A DNA stretch of 12,839 bases from Flavobacteriales bacterium. GTDB lineage: Bacteria; Bacteroidota; Bacteroidia; Flavobacteriales_D; Sanyastnellaceae. The stretch spans positions 1 through 12,839 of the forward strand of contig CANGVZ010000025.1 of NCBI GenBank assembly GCA_947457285.1. The letters are read 5' to 3'. A program made the position numbers and the translations under genes. This document shows, in pieces, positions 1 through 6,934 of this stretch; position 1 is the stretch's first letter, and each line of letters opens with the position of its first letter. The notes beneath the pieces are model-generated. The model searched no databases. It was not told the origin of the DNA and was given only the letters and a program-made list of their open reading frames with translations.

Positions 1-320
1 TAGATTTTCTTGTGAAAAAAGGCTACAAAATTCTTGCGCGCAATTGGGTTGCCGGAAAGCTTGAGATTGATATCATCGCCACATCCGGGAAGTATGTAAT
101 TTTCATTGAGGTGAAGACTCGACACAGCAATGCTTTTGCCGAGCCTTGGGAGGCGGTAAATCGAAAAAAGCAACAACATATCCTTCGTGCGGCTCACTAC
201 TACATTCGAAAAATGACCGATCCAATGGAGCCTCGGTTTGATATCATCTCCATTGTTCATTTTCCAAATAAAGAGTTGAAGATCGATCACTTTGAAGATG
301 CTTTTTGGCCGATGGCATAA
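1..320 (+). CDS. YraN family protein (UPF0102), 5'-truncated by window edge
   Basis: This is the 3' part of a YraN/UPF0102 gene. The frame is open to the left edge and reads Asp-Phe-Leu before the GTG at position 12. That GTG is therefore most likely an internal Val codon, and the true start lies upstream. The visible ~105 residues match the family core: KKGYKILARNW, then EIDIIA, then IFIEVKTR. This is the pattern of a PD-(D/E)XK nuclease-like (Holliday-junction-resolvase-like) fold. The putative metal-binding residues are the Asp of EIDIIA and the Glu and Lys of EVKTR, all present. Family proteins are about 120 residues, so only some 15-20 N-terminal residues should be missing. The molecular function of YraN is not firmly established. 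The stop is followed by a 33-base gap containing the promoter of the next gene. Confidence 0.9.
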   Translation, partial: DFLVKKGYKILARNWVAGKLEIDIIATSGKYVIFIEVKTRHSNAFAEPWEAVNRKKQQHILRAAHYYIRKMTDPMEPRFDIISIVHFPNKELKIDHFEDAFWPMA

Positions 321-334
321 TACCAGTACCTTTG
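305..334 (+). promoter_or_regulatory. Bacteroidota-type sigma promoter for the pseudouridine synthase gene
   Basis: A TTG at 305-307 and a perfect TANNTTTG element (TACCTTTG, 327-334) are separated by 19 bases. This is the -33/-7 architecture of the Bacteroidota primary sigma factor. It overlaps the 3' end of the YraN gene. Transcription should start a few bases after 334, giving a leader of roughly 10-15 bases before the ATG at 354. The assignment rests on consensus match and position only. Confidence 0.65.
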
Positions 335-353
335 CGCCGAAATTCATAATACA

Positions 354-1199
354 ATGGCTTCATCAAGCAAACCCAATCCACGGTCGAAAAATCAGGCGGC
401 TAAAAGAAAACCTGCAATCGCCAAAGATTCAAAACTCAATAAGCCATTTACCCCTAAAAAGTCTTATGTATCTAAGACCGAACAGGCAGGCCTTATTCGC
501 CTCAATCGCTTTTTATCAAACGCCGGAATCGCTTCACGCCGCGAAGCTGATAAGCTTATCGAGCTTGGTCTCGTGAGCATAAACGGAAAAGTGGTAACAG
601 AGCTCGGCGCAAAAATAGACCCTCGTGTTGATGTGGTGAAATATGATGACCGTGTGCTTCGCCCAGAAGCACTGCGCTACGTGTTGTTGAATAAGCCAAA
701 AGACTACCTCACTACCACCGAGGATCCAATGGAAAGAAAAACGGTGATGACGCTCGTCTTGGAAGCGTGTAGAGAACGTATTTACCCGGTAGGTCGCCTA
801 GACCGCAACACTACTGGGCTTTTGCTCTTTACCAATGATGGTGAAATGGCAAAACGACTCACGAGTCCTAAGCATGGTTTTCCAAAACTCTATCACGTCG
901 AAACGGTAGAAAAAGTTAAGTCAACAGATCTTCAAAAGATCAGAGAGGGCGTGAAACTCGAAGAGGGTTATATCAACGCTGAAGAAGCGGAATTTGTAAA
1001 TGATGATCCTCGCCAAATAGGTGTTCGTATTCACAAGGAAAAAAATCAAATCGTCAAAAAAATGTTTGAGCATCTCGGCTACACGGTCAAGAAAATTGAC
1101 CGCGTGATGTACGCCGGTTTGACGAAAAAGGATTTGGCTCGCGGACGCTATCGCCACCTCACAGAAAAAGAAGTTAGTTTCTTAAAAATGATTCGATAG
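354..1199 (+). CDS. RsuA/RluB/RluE/RluF-family rRNA pseudouridine synthase
   Basis: The 281-residue protein should convert a specific uridine in rRNA to pseudouridine in the cytoplasm. Residues 1-45 are a Lys/Pro/Ser-rich basic extension, probably disordered and RNA-binding. Residues ~48-95 form an S4 RNA-binding domain (IRLNRFLSNAGIASRREAD, then INGKVV). From ~107 the catalytic domain begins with LLNKPKDYLTT. The family signature GRLDRNTTGLLLFTNDG lies at 147-163, with the catalytic Asp at 150. The region 226-250 (HKEKNQIVKKMFEHLGY) corresponds to the family's EGRNRQVRRM segment, but with Lys replacing several Arg. The ATG at 354 sits a short distance after a good promoter. The exact target (a 23S site for RluB-like, a 16S site for RsuA-like) cannot be fixed from sequence; domain order and length favour an RluB-like enzyme. 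Confidence 0.93.
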   Translation: MASSSKPNPRSKNQAAKRKPAIAKDSKLNKPFTPKKSYVSKTEQAGLIRLNRFLSNAGIASRREADKLIELGLVSINGKVVTELGAKIDPRVDVVKYDDRVLRPEALRYVLLNKPKDYLTTTEDPMERKTVMTLVLEACRERIYPVGRLDRNTTGLLLFTNDGEMAKRLTSPKHGFPKLYHVETVEKVKSTDLQKIREGVKLEEGYINAEEAEFVNDDPRQIGVRIHKEKNQIVKKMFEHLGYTVKKIDRVMYAGLTKKDLARGRYRHLTEKEVSFLKMIR

Positions 1200-1207
1200 T
1201 AGCTCGA

Positions 1208-1885
1208 ATGGGAGAAATCGTTGAAAGGCCTGCTTCTCAGTTATCAGAGGAATGGATGTTTCTCGTATTCGTCCTATGCCTCGCCATTCTTGCCTATTTG
1301 CGCTATCAAAGTCCTGCTCGGTTAAAGCATACTTGGCGGAGTACTTTTAGCATGCGGTATATGCGGCAAGTTATTAGAGAAGAGTCAAACCCTCCCAAAG
1401 AATATTTGCTCCTAGCTTTCCAATTTGCGCTTGTGGCGGGCTTGGCCGTCTATTGTGGTTTTAAACTTCTTAATTTCACATGGCTGACTGGTTTCGCCTT
1501 ATACGCTGCAACAGTTGGTGTAATCATGATTCTTTATCCCGTGAAGGCCATCGTTATGAGCATTGTTCAATGGTTGGCCAACGGTGATTTTTCATTAAGC
1601 GAATACAGATACATCACTTTCTTGGTGAATCGTTTTGTTGGAATCATCCTTCTTCCCTTTGTTTTGTTGGTTTGTTACCTTCCTTTCCAAAGCGCACTTG
1701 TTGTGTTATATGCTTCATTTGGGGTGTTGGTATTATCATTTTCATACAGAATTATCATGGGGTTAATAAATGCTTTGCGTTCAAACGTCGGAGCGTTCTA
1801 TATCTTTTTTTACATTTGCACCCTCGAAATTCTCCCCTTATTGGTTTTGGCCAAGTTAGTATTGTTTCGAAACCCGCAGTACTAA
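1208..1885 (+). CDS. DUF4271 integral membrane protein
   Basis: This is a 225-residue polytopic inner-membrane protein of unknown function. About six hydrophobic segments can be seen, near residues 16-32, 66-87, 92-112, 135-158, 162-183 and 197-221. A basic loop lies at 32-58 (RYQSPARLKHTWR and following). The C-terminal segment with FYICTLEILPLLVLAKL matches the conserved end of DUF4271, a family I know almost only from Bacteroidota and usually placed just before a HemD-like gene, as here. It begins 8 bases after the preceding stop, so it is probably co-transcribed with the pseudouridine synthase gene. The neighbour hints at a tetrapyrrole or membrane link, but nothing in the protein shows a catalytic site. 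No promoter is visible in the 8-base gap. Confidence 0.82.
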   Translation: MGEIVERPASQLSEEWMFLVFVLCLAILAYLRYQSPARLKHTWRSTFSMRYMRQVIREESNPPKEYLLLAFQFALVAGLAVYCGFKLLNFTWLTGFALYAATVGVIMILYPVKAIVMSIVQWLANGDFSLSEYRYITFLVNRFVGIILLPFVLLVCYLPFQSALVVLYASFGVLVLSFSYRIIMGLINALRSNVGAFYIFFYICTLEILPLLVLAKLVLFRNPQY

Positions 1886-1923
1886 AGGGAGAGCCGGAGA
1901 AAACAGATTAGGAGAACAAGATT

Positions 1924-2670
1924 ATGGGTGAAAAAATCAAGACCATTCTGATCACGCAGCAAGATCCGGGCGCGGAGAAGAATCCCTACACTGAGTTGGC
2001 TAAAAAGTACAAGCTCAAAATTGATTACCGCCCATTCATTCACGTTGAAGGCCTAGAATCACTTGAGTTTCGTCAACAAAGAGTTGACCCTTTAGAGCAC
2101 TCTGCGGTTATTTTCACAAGCCGCAATGCCGTGGATCATTATTTCAGATTGGCAAAGGAAATGCGTTTGACCATCCCTGAAACAATGAAATATTTCTGTA
2201 TGTCGGAAGCCATTGCTTACTATTTGCAGAAATACATTCAGTTCCGTAAACGCAAGATTTTCTTTGGACACAGCACGTTCACTGAGCTTATGGAGTCGAT
2301 AAAAAAGCACAAGGGAGAAAAGTTCTTGTTGCCCTGTTCTGACATCCTCAAGCCGAGTATTCCTGAGGCTTTGGAAAAAGATAAAATCGATTACACCAAA
2401 GCCATCATGTATCGCACTGTGTGCAGTGACCTGAGCGATTTGGCCGATGTGAAATACGATATGCTGGTATTCTTCTCTCCTTCAGATATAGAATCTTTAT
2501 TCAAGAATTTTCCTGATTTCAAACAAAATACTACCCGTATCTCCGTATTTGGTTCTACCACGGCAAAAGCTGTGGAAGACGCGAAATTGCGCATCGATGT
2601 GATGGCGCCCAACCCAAAAGCACCATCGATGAGTATGGCAATTGAGCAGTATATTTTGGAGAACAAATAA
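1924..2670 (+). CDS. hemD: Uroporphyrinogen-III synthase family protein (HemD-like)
   Basis: The 248-residue cytosolic protein is predicted to cyclise hydroxymethylbilane to uroporphyrinogen III, the branch-point precursor of haem and other tetrapyrroles. The two-lobed HemD pattern is visible. Lobe 1 has the FTSRNAV motif at 64-70. A linker around 157-167 (DYTKAIMYRTV) crosses to the second lobe. That lobe carries FFSPSDIESLF (183-193), FGSTTAKAVED (209-219) and APNPKAPSMSMAIEQY (228-243). HemD is poorly conserved and has few invariant residues, so assignment rests on these motifs, the length and the upstream DUF4271 gene. An AGGAG-like sequence at about 1910-1914, 9 bases before the ATG, is a clear Shine-Dalgarno, uncommon for this phylum, and supports the start. 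A terminator follows the stop by about 20 bases. Confidence 0.85.
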   Translation: MGEKIKTILITQQDPGAEKNPYTELAKKYKLKIDYRPFIHVEGLESLEFRQQRVDPLEHSAVIFTSRNAVDHYFRLAKEMRLTIPETMKYFCMSEAIAYYLQKYIQFRKRKIFFGHSTFTELMESIKKHKGEKFLLPCSDILKPSIPEALEKDKIDYTKAIMYRTVCSDLSDLADVKYDMLVFFSPSDIESLFKNFPDFKQNTTRISVFGSTTAKAVEDAKLRIDVMAPNPKAPSMSMAIEQYILENK

Positions 2671-2692
2671 GTTTTTATATTCCTGCATATTC

Positions 2693-2721
2693 GGCCCGTA
2701 TGTATACGGGCCTTTTTTTTT
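2693..2721 (+). terminator. Intrinsic terminator after hemD
   Basis: A perfect 8-bp inverted repeat (GGCCCGTA, loop TGTA, TACGGGCC) is followed by an uninterrupted run of nine T at 2713-2721. This is a strong rho-independent terminator ending the hemD transcription unit. It lies wholly before the chosen dprA start at 2745. An upstream in-frame ATG of the dprA frame (2700) falls inside the stem-loop, which argues against using it. Confidence 0.92.
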
Positions 2722-2744
2722 GCTTTCCTTTTTTTATTTGCCCC

Positions 2745-3884
2745 ATGCAAGATGAAATCGACGAAGCTATATGCATGATGGCCCTGACGCTCATTCCTGG
2801 AATTGGTCCTTCCAAGGCTAAAAATCTCATTGCCTTTTGTGGCTGTGCACGAGCTATTTTTCATGAAAAAAAGAGCGTGCTAATCAAAATTCCTGACATC
2901 GGTCCATCCACCGTTCAGGCCATTAAAAACAATGATTTCAGCGACCAGGCTCGCAAAGAGTTTGAGTTCGCTCAGCGCTTTGGAATTGATGTGCTACTCT
3001 ATACGTCCGGCCTTTATCCTCAGCGCCTTAAATCATGCGATGATTCACCAGTATATCTCTTCAAAAAGGGCAACGTTGACTTGAATCCCGTCCACAGCAT
3101 TAGCGTCGTCGGCACTCGAGCGGCGACTTCATACGGCAAGCAAATGGTTCAAGAGCTCTTGGAGGGGCTTCAGGAAATAAAACCACTTGTTGTAAGCGGA
3201 TTGGCCTATGGAATTGACATTGCTGCACATCGCAACGCTCTCAAGCTTTCATTGCCTACCGTGGCTTGTCTTGCTCATGGCCTTGATCGCATTTACCCGC
3301 CGCTACATACCTCTGTGGCCAAAGACATGCTCACGAACGGTGGTCTACTGACTGAATTCCCCAGTGGTACGAATCCCGATCGTGAACTCTTTCCCGCGCG
3401 CAATCGCATCATCGCTGGCTTGGGCGACTGCACTATTGTGGTTGAAACCGATATGAGTGGCGGAAGCATCATTACTGCGCATATCGCAAATTCTTATGGT
3501 CGTGAAGTTTTCGCCTATCCTGGAAGGTCTGTAGACAAGCATAGCTCCGGATGCAATAACCTCATTCGGAAAAATATTGCTGCAATTATTACTTCACCCG
3601 AGGATTTATTGGAGTACATGAATTGGGGCGAAAAACAAGACCTGCAAAAGAAGAAAAGAGGACATCAACCCGAACTATTCATTTCATTGAGTTCTGATGA
3701 ACAGAAGTTGGGTAAAATCATTCAAGAGAAGGGGCGTCTTTCGATTGACGTGTTGTGTCACGAATCTGGCCACAACTTGTCATTTACTAACCAATTGCTA
3801 TTGGAGATGGAGTTCAAAGGCGCTGTGCGTTCTTTGCCGGGAAAGATGTACGAACTCATTCCTGGGGTTTCGTTATCACTGTGA
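2745..3884 (+). CDS. dprA: DNA-processing protein DprA
   Basis: The 379-residue cytoplasmic protein should bind incoming single-stranded DNA during natural transformation and load RecA. Residues ~10-60 contain two helix-hairpin-helix-like segments (LIPGIGPSKAKNL, IPDIGPSTVQAI). The Rossmann-like DprA core spans ~80-290, with SVVGTRAATSYGKQ (120-133), VSGLAYGIDIAAH (150-162), the GL-D-IYPP region (179-186), FPSGTNPDRELFPARNRII (205-223) and VVETDMSGGSIITA (232-245). Residues ~308-379 form a C-terminal winged-helix-like tail typical of longer DprA proteins. The frame is open back to an ATG at 2700, but that codon lies inside the hemD terminator and would add 15 unconserved residues (Phe-rich). 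The ATG at 2745, giving MQDEID, is preferred. The 23 bases between terminator and start are almost all pyrimidine, and no clear promoter was found. Confidence 0.95.
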   Translation: MQDEIDEAICMMALTLIPGIGPSKAKNLIAFCGCARAIFHEKKSVLIKIPDIGPSTVQAIKNNDFSDQARKEFEFAQRFGIDVLLYTSGLYPQRLKSCDDSPVYLFKKGNVDLNPVHSISVVGTRAATSYGKQMVQELLEGLQEIKPLVVSGLAYGIDIAAHRNALKLSLPTVACLAHGLDRIYPPLHTSVAKDMLTNGGLLTEFPSGTNPDRELFPARNRIIAGLGDCTIVVETDMSGGSIITAHIANSYGREVFAYPGRSVDKHSSGCNNLIRKNIAAIITSPEDLLEYMNWGEKQDLQKKKRGHQPELFISLSSDEQKLGKIIQEKGRLSIDVLCHESGHNLSFTNQLLLEMEFKGAVRSLPGKMYELIPGVSLSL

Positions 3885-3980
3885 ATAACCCCGTTAGAAA
3901 AGTTAGGTGGTAATACAAAAAACTCTTAAACTTGCGGGTGTAATTTGCGTACAGAGTGTAACGTACATAAATCCAAGAAT

Positions 3981-4406
3981 ATGTCAGCGCATCAAAGAAC
4001 CTTACAATTTCCATCCGTAATTGAAAATATTACCTTAGTGGAGCGTCTTATCGATGACGTTTTCGCAGAGTACCGTGTGAAAGAAGATTTTTACGGCGAG
4101 TTGTTGATCGCAATGACAGAAGCCGTGAACAATGCAATTGTACATGGCAACAAATTGGACTCAGCCAAGCAGGTAAGCGTCACATTTACCATTGATGGAC
4201 AAGACATGGTATTCCGTGTGGATGATGAAGGGCCTGGTTTTGATTACACCAATCTTCCTGATCCGACAGCGCCAGAGAATATAGAAAAGCCCCATGGTCG
4301 TGGTGTGTTTTTAATGCGCAACCTCGCAGACCAATGTTCTTTTGAGGACGATGGTCGTATATGCATCCTTCGCTTTGCGGTATTGGAGCAAAAGATTGTA
4401 GCTTAA
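3981..4406 (+). CDS. RsbW-like ATP-binding protein (HATPase_c_2 domain)
   Basis: This is a 141-residue single-domain GHKL-type ATPase of the anti-sigma-factor/serine-kinase (RsbW/SpoIIAB) type. The N box is AMTEAVNNAIVHGN (44-57), with E47 and N51 as the expected Mg-ATP residues. The G1 box is DDEGPGF (81-87). The G2 box and lid are HGRGVFLMRNL (105-115). An in-frame TTG at 3945 would add 12 residues that do not look like the family. The ATG at 3981 is preferred because MSAHQRTLQFPS leads straight into the first beta strand. Family members phosphorylate a STAS-domain antagonist or hold a sigma factor, but neither partner is encoded in this window. From memory, this gene placed before ybeY and mnmG is a recurrent Bacteroidota arrangement, so a more general role is possible. 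A terminator follows 30 bases after the stop. Confidence 0.87.
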   Translation: MSAHQRTLQFPSVIENITLVERLIDDVFAEYRVKEDFYGELLIAMTEAVNNAIVHGNKLDSAKQVSVTFTIDGQDMVFRVDDEGPGFDYTNLPDPTAPENIEKPHGRGVFLMRNLADQCSFEDDGRICILRFAVLEQKIVA

Positions 4407-4436
4407 TTCGATTATCACAAAGATTCTTTTACCTAT

Positions 4437-4459
4437 AGCCTCCTTCGGGAGGCTTTTTT
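4437..4459 (+). terminator. Intrinsic terminator with UUCG tetraloop
   Basis: A perfect 7-bp stem (AGCCTCC with GGAGGCT) closes a TTCG loop through a C-G pair, the very stable cUUCGg tetraloop. Six T (4454-4459) follow. It ends the transcript of the RsbW-like gene. Confidence 0.9.
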
Positions 4460-4539
4460 CGTTTTGAACAATTCCCTTTTGATTGATTTCTAAGCCCCTT
4501 TAATTAACTCAAGCTTCTGAGGCGACCTTTGGGGTCATT

Positions 4540-4965
4540 ATGGCCCGGATAAGCTTTCATAACGAGGATATTGCCTTTGTTTTGCCCCAGAAGAGGCTTC
4601 ACAAGCAGTGGATTGAACAAATCGCGCGTTCTCACGGTAAGACGGTAGGTGAGTTGACCTATGTCTTTTGTAGCGATGAGTATTTATTGGAAATGAATAA
4701 AACTTATCTCCAACATGATTACTACACCGACATCATCACCTTTGATTATTCACAAGAAGATGAGATTAGTGGAGATCTTTTTATAAGTATAACGAGGGTC
4801 AAAGACAATGCTTTCAAAAATGGTGTATCTTTGCAAAACGAATTGCAACGTATTGTAATTCATGGAGTTCTTCATCTTTGTGGGTTCAAAGACAAGAAAA
4901 AAAGCGAGGTTGAAATGATGCGAAAAATGGAAGAAAAAGCCCTTCTAGCATTCCCTCAAAAATGA
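4540..4965 (+). CDS. ybeY: rRNA maturation endoribonuclease YbeY
   Basis: The 141-residue metal-dependent RNase should act in 16S rRNA 3'-end maturation and ribosome quality control. YbeY features in order are the central segment LEMNKTYLQHDYYTDIITFDY (50-70), GDLFIS (78-83, with R86 after it) and the metal-site helix IHGVLHLCGFKDK (107-119). H108 and H112 correspond to the first two zinc-binding His. The third His of the canonical HGxLHLxGYDH motif is replaced by D118 (GFKDK). I recall this Lys-Asp-Lys version as usual in Bacteroidota, so the enzyme is probably active. The ATG at 4540 gives the normal family length. A -7-like GACCTTTG lies at 4524-4531, but no -33 TTG stands at proper spacing. 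The stop TGA overlaps an ATG of the mnmG frame (ATGA at 4962-4965), and the mnmG start is only 35 bases on, so the two genes are probably co-transcribed. Confidence 0.95.
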   Translation: MARISFHNEDIAFVLPQKRLHKQWIEQIARSHGKTVGELTYVFCSDEYLLEMNKTYLQHDYYTDIITFDYSQEDEISGDLFISITRVKDNAFKNGVSLQNELQRIVIHGVLHLCGFKDKKKSEVEMMRKMEEKALLAFPQK

Positions 4966-4975
4966 TAAAATATAA

Positions 4976-4991
4976 TGTTTCACGTGGAACA
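4976..4991. other. parS: parS centromere site (ParB-binding)
   Basis: The 16-base sequence TGTTTCACGTGGAACA matches the broadly conserved chromosomal parS consensus TGTTNCACGTGNAACA at all fixed positions. It is palindromic except at the variable pair. ParB-family proteins load at such sites to organise and segregate the origin region and to recruit SMC. The site lies between ybeY and the preferred mnmG start. With equal base composition, an exact match to 14 fixed positions is expected about 5 times in 100,000 windows of this size, so chance is an unlikely explanation. ParB itself is not encoded here. Confidence 0.9.
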
Positions 4992-5000
4992 CTCGAAAAT

Positions 5001-6875
5001 ATGTATCCAGAATACGATGTCATAGTTGTAGGCGCCGGACACGCCGGAAATGAGGCTTCAGCGGCTGCCGCAAAGCTCGGAATGCGCACTCTTTTGATCA
5101 CAATGGACATGACCAAAATAGGCCAAATGAGTTGCAATCCCGCAATGGGAGGTATCGCTAAAGGCCAAATAGTCAGAGAGATAGATGCGCTTGGAGGTTG
5201 GAGTGGTATTGTCTCTGATAAGAGCGCAATCCAGTTCCGAATGCTCAATCGAAGTAAGGGTCCCGCTATGTGGAGCCCGCGTACACAAAACGACCGTCTG
5301 CTCTTTGCCGAAGAATGGCGAATCGCGCTCGAATCCGTTCCCGGCTTAGATTTTTGGCAAGACATGGTCAAGGAAATTCTAGTGGAAAACAACACCGTAA
5401 CAGGCGTTGTAACAGGGATGGGCATAACCTTTAAGGCCAAATCCGTGGTGCTCACCAATGGTACATTCCTGAACGGTGTCATCCACATTGGAGAAAAACA
5501 ATTTGGCGGTGGTCGCATTGGAGAAAAGCGAGCTGAAGGTCTCACGGAGCAGCTTATTTCATTAGGATTTCGTTCAGGAAGACTAAAAACAGGTACTCCA
5601 CCACGCATCGACGGGAGATCTCTCGATTACAGTAAAATGGAGGAACAAAAGGGAGATGAGCACCCTGTGAAATTTTCCTACTCGTCCAGTACAAAGCCGC
5701 TTGAAAAACAACGTAGTTGCTGGATCACATACACCAATCAAGACGTTCACGACGTCCTACAGACTGGATTCGAAAAGAGTCCCATGTTCACTGGGCGAAT
5801 ACAAGGCGCTGGACCGCGCTACTGCCCGTCAATTGAAGACAAAATCAATCGATTTGCCGACAAGGACAGACATCAAATATTCGTTGAGCCAGAGGGCTGG
5901 AAGACAGTGGAAATCTATGTCAACGGTTTCTCAACCAGTTTGCCCGACGAGGTTCAGTACAAAGCTTTGCGCATGATTCCTGGTTTTGAGAATGCACTCA
6001 TGTTTCGTCCTGGATATGCCATTGAATATGATTTCTTCCCACCAGACCAACTTAAGCACACGCTCGAATCAAAAGATATTTCCAACCTCTTCTTCGCAGG
6101 ACAAATCAACGGCACTACTGGTTACGAAGAAGCTGCCTGCCAAGGCCTTATCGCCGGAATTAACGCAGCTCTTTCAGTCCGTAACGACGAACCCTTCGTG
6201 CTACGCCGCGATCAGGCTTACATCGGAGTATTGATTGATGACCTCATTACCAAAGGCACTGACGAGCCGTACCGTATGTTCACGTCGAGAGCAGAATACA
6301 GGACGCTCCTCCGACAAGACAACGCCGATGAACGTTTAACACCCCTCTCTCATGCCATCGGACTGGCTTCGGACGAGAGATTAGAACGCATAAATCGAAA
6401 ATTAGAGGGTAAAAATGAACTCATCAAGCACTTGGGGTCTTACACCATAGAACCACAGGAGATAAACGCCCTATTGAGCTCTAATGGATCCGCCGAAATC
6501 AACCAAAAGGTTAAATTGTCCACTTTGGTTAGCCGTCCACAGGTTTCTCTCGACGAAATTGCCAAGGCCGTTCCACAAAGCGTTTCAGTTACTCAAAAAT
6601 ACGACGACCTCGCACCTGAAATTATCGAGCAGGCTGAGATTCAAATCAAGTACGAAGGTTATCTCGCGAAAGAACGAGAGCTGGCCGATAAAATCAGCCG
6701 CCTTGATCACGTGCCTTTACCAATCAACTTCGACTACAGCAAAGTCAACAGTCTGAGCACAGAGGCCCGCCTGAAGCTTGAAAAGATTCGCCCGGAAACT
6801 TTGGGACAAGCCAGTAGAATTAGTGGAGTGAACCCAAGTGACATTTCGATACTCATGATTTACATCGGACGATAA
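5001..6875 (+). CDS. mnmG: tRNA uridine-5-carboxymethylaminomethyl(34) synthesis enzyme MnmG (GidA)
   Basis: The 624-residue FAD protein works with MnmE to install the carboxymethylaminomethyl group on wobble U34 of certain tRNAs, using methylenetetrahydrofolate and NADH. The N-terminal dinucleotide motif is VVGAGHAG (9-16). SCNPAMGGIAKGQIVRE (44-60) contains C45, and RYCPSIEDKINRF (273-285) contains C275; these match the two conserved cysteines of the E. coli enzyme. The second family signature, AGQINGTTGYEEAACQG, begins at 366. The C-terminal helical region that contacts MnmE and tRNA runs to 624, close to the ~630 usual length. An in-frame ATG at 4962 overlaps the ybeY stop and would translate through the parS site (adding 13 residues ending GTLEN). 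The ATG at 5001 gives MYPEYDVIVVGAG, which aligns with family N-termini, and is preferred. MnmE is not in the window. Confidence 0.97.
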   Translation: MYPEYDVIVVGAGHAGNEASAAAAKLGMRTLLITMDMTKIGQMSCNPAMGGIAKGQIVREIDALGGWSGIVSDKSAIQFRMLNRSKGPAMWSPRTQNDRLLFAEEWRIALESVPGLDFWQDMVKEILVENNTVTGVVTGMGITFKAKSVVLTNGTFLNGVIHIGEKQFGGGRIGEKRAEGLTEQLISLGFRSGRLKTGTPPRIDGRSLDYSKMEEQKGDEHPVKFSYSSSTKPLEKQRSCWITYTNQDVHDVLQTGFEKSPMFTGRIQGAGPRYCPSIEDKINRFADKDRHQIFVEPEGWKTVEIYVNGFSTSLPDEVQYKALRMIPGFENALMFRPGYAIEYDFFPPDQLKHTLESKDISNLFFAGQINGTTGYEEAACQGLIAGINAALSVRNDEPFVLRRDQAYIGVLIDDLITKGTDEPYRMFTSRAEYRTLLRQDNADERLTPLSHAIGLASDERLERINRKLEGKNELIKHLGSYTIEPQEINALLSSNGSAEINQKVKLSTLVSRPQVSLDEIAKAVPQSVSVTQKYDDLAPEIIEQAEIQIKYEGYLAKERELADKISRLDHVPLPINFDYSKVNSLSTEARLKLEKIRPETLGQASRISGVNPSDISILMIYIGR

Positions 6876-6934
6876 GATTTCCGTAACCTTTCAACAAGCT
6901 TTGAGTAAAAGGGTGACCCCTATATACACAAAGA

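Noticed and set aside
2391..2864. A 157-codon minus-strand frame spanning hemD, the terminator and dprA
   Set aside because: It crosses a plus-strand terminator and two recognised genes and shows no family motif. It is a shadow frame.
3941..3947. TAATTTG before the RsbW-like gene as a -7 element
   Set aside because: It is one base short of TANNTTTG, and no TTG is found at the right distance upstream.
4826..4833. TATCTTTG, a perfect -7 element, as a possible internal promoter for mnmG
   Set aside because: It lies inside ybeY with no TTG at about 19 bases upstream. ybeY and mnmG are close enough to be co-transcribed.
4886..5608. A 240-codon minus-strand open frame across ybeY and mnmG
   Set aside because: It runs antisense to two well-recognised genes, is rich in Pro, Ser and Arg, and has no recognisable motif. 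It is a shadow frame.
6911..6919. Palindrome GGGTGACCC before the giant gene, considered as an operator or hairpin
   Set aside because: The arms are only 4 bases with a single central base, too short to fold as RNA or to support an operator claim.
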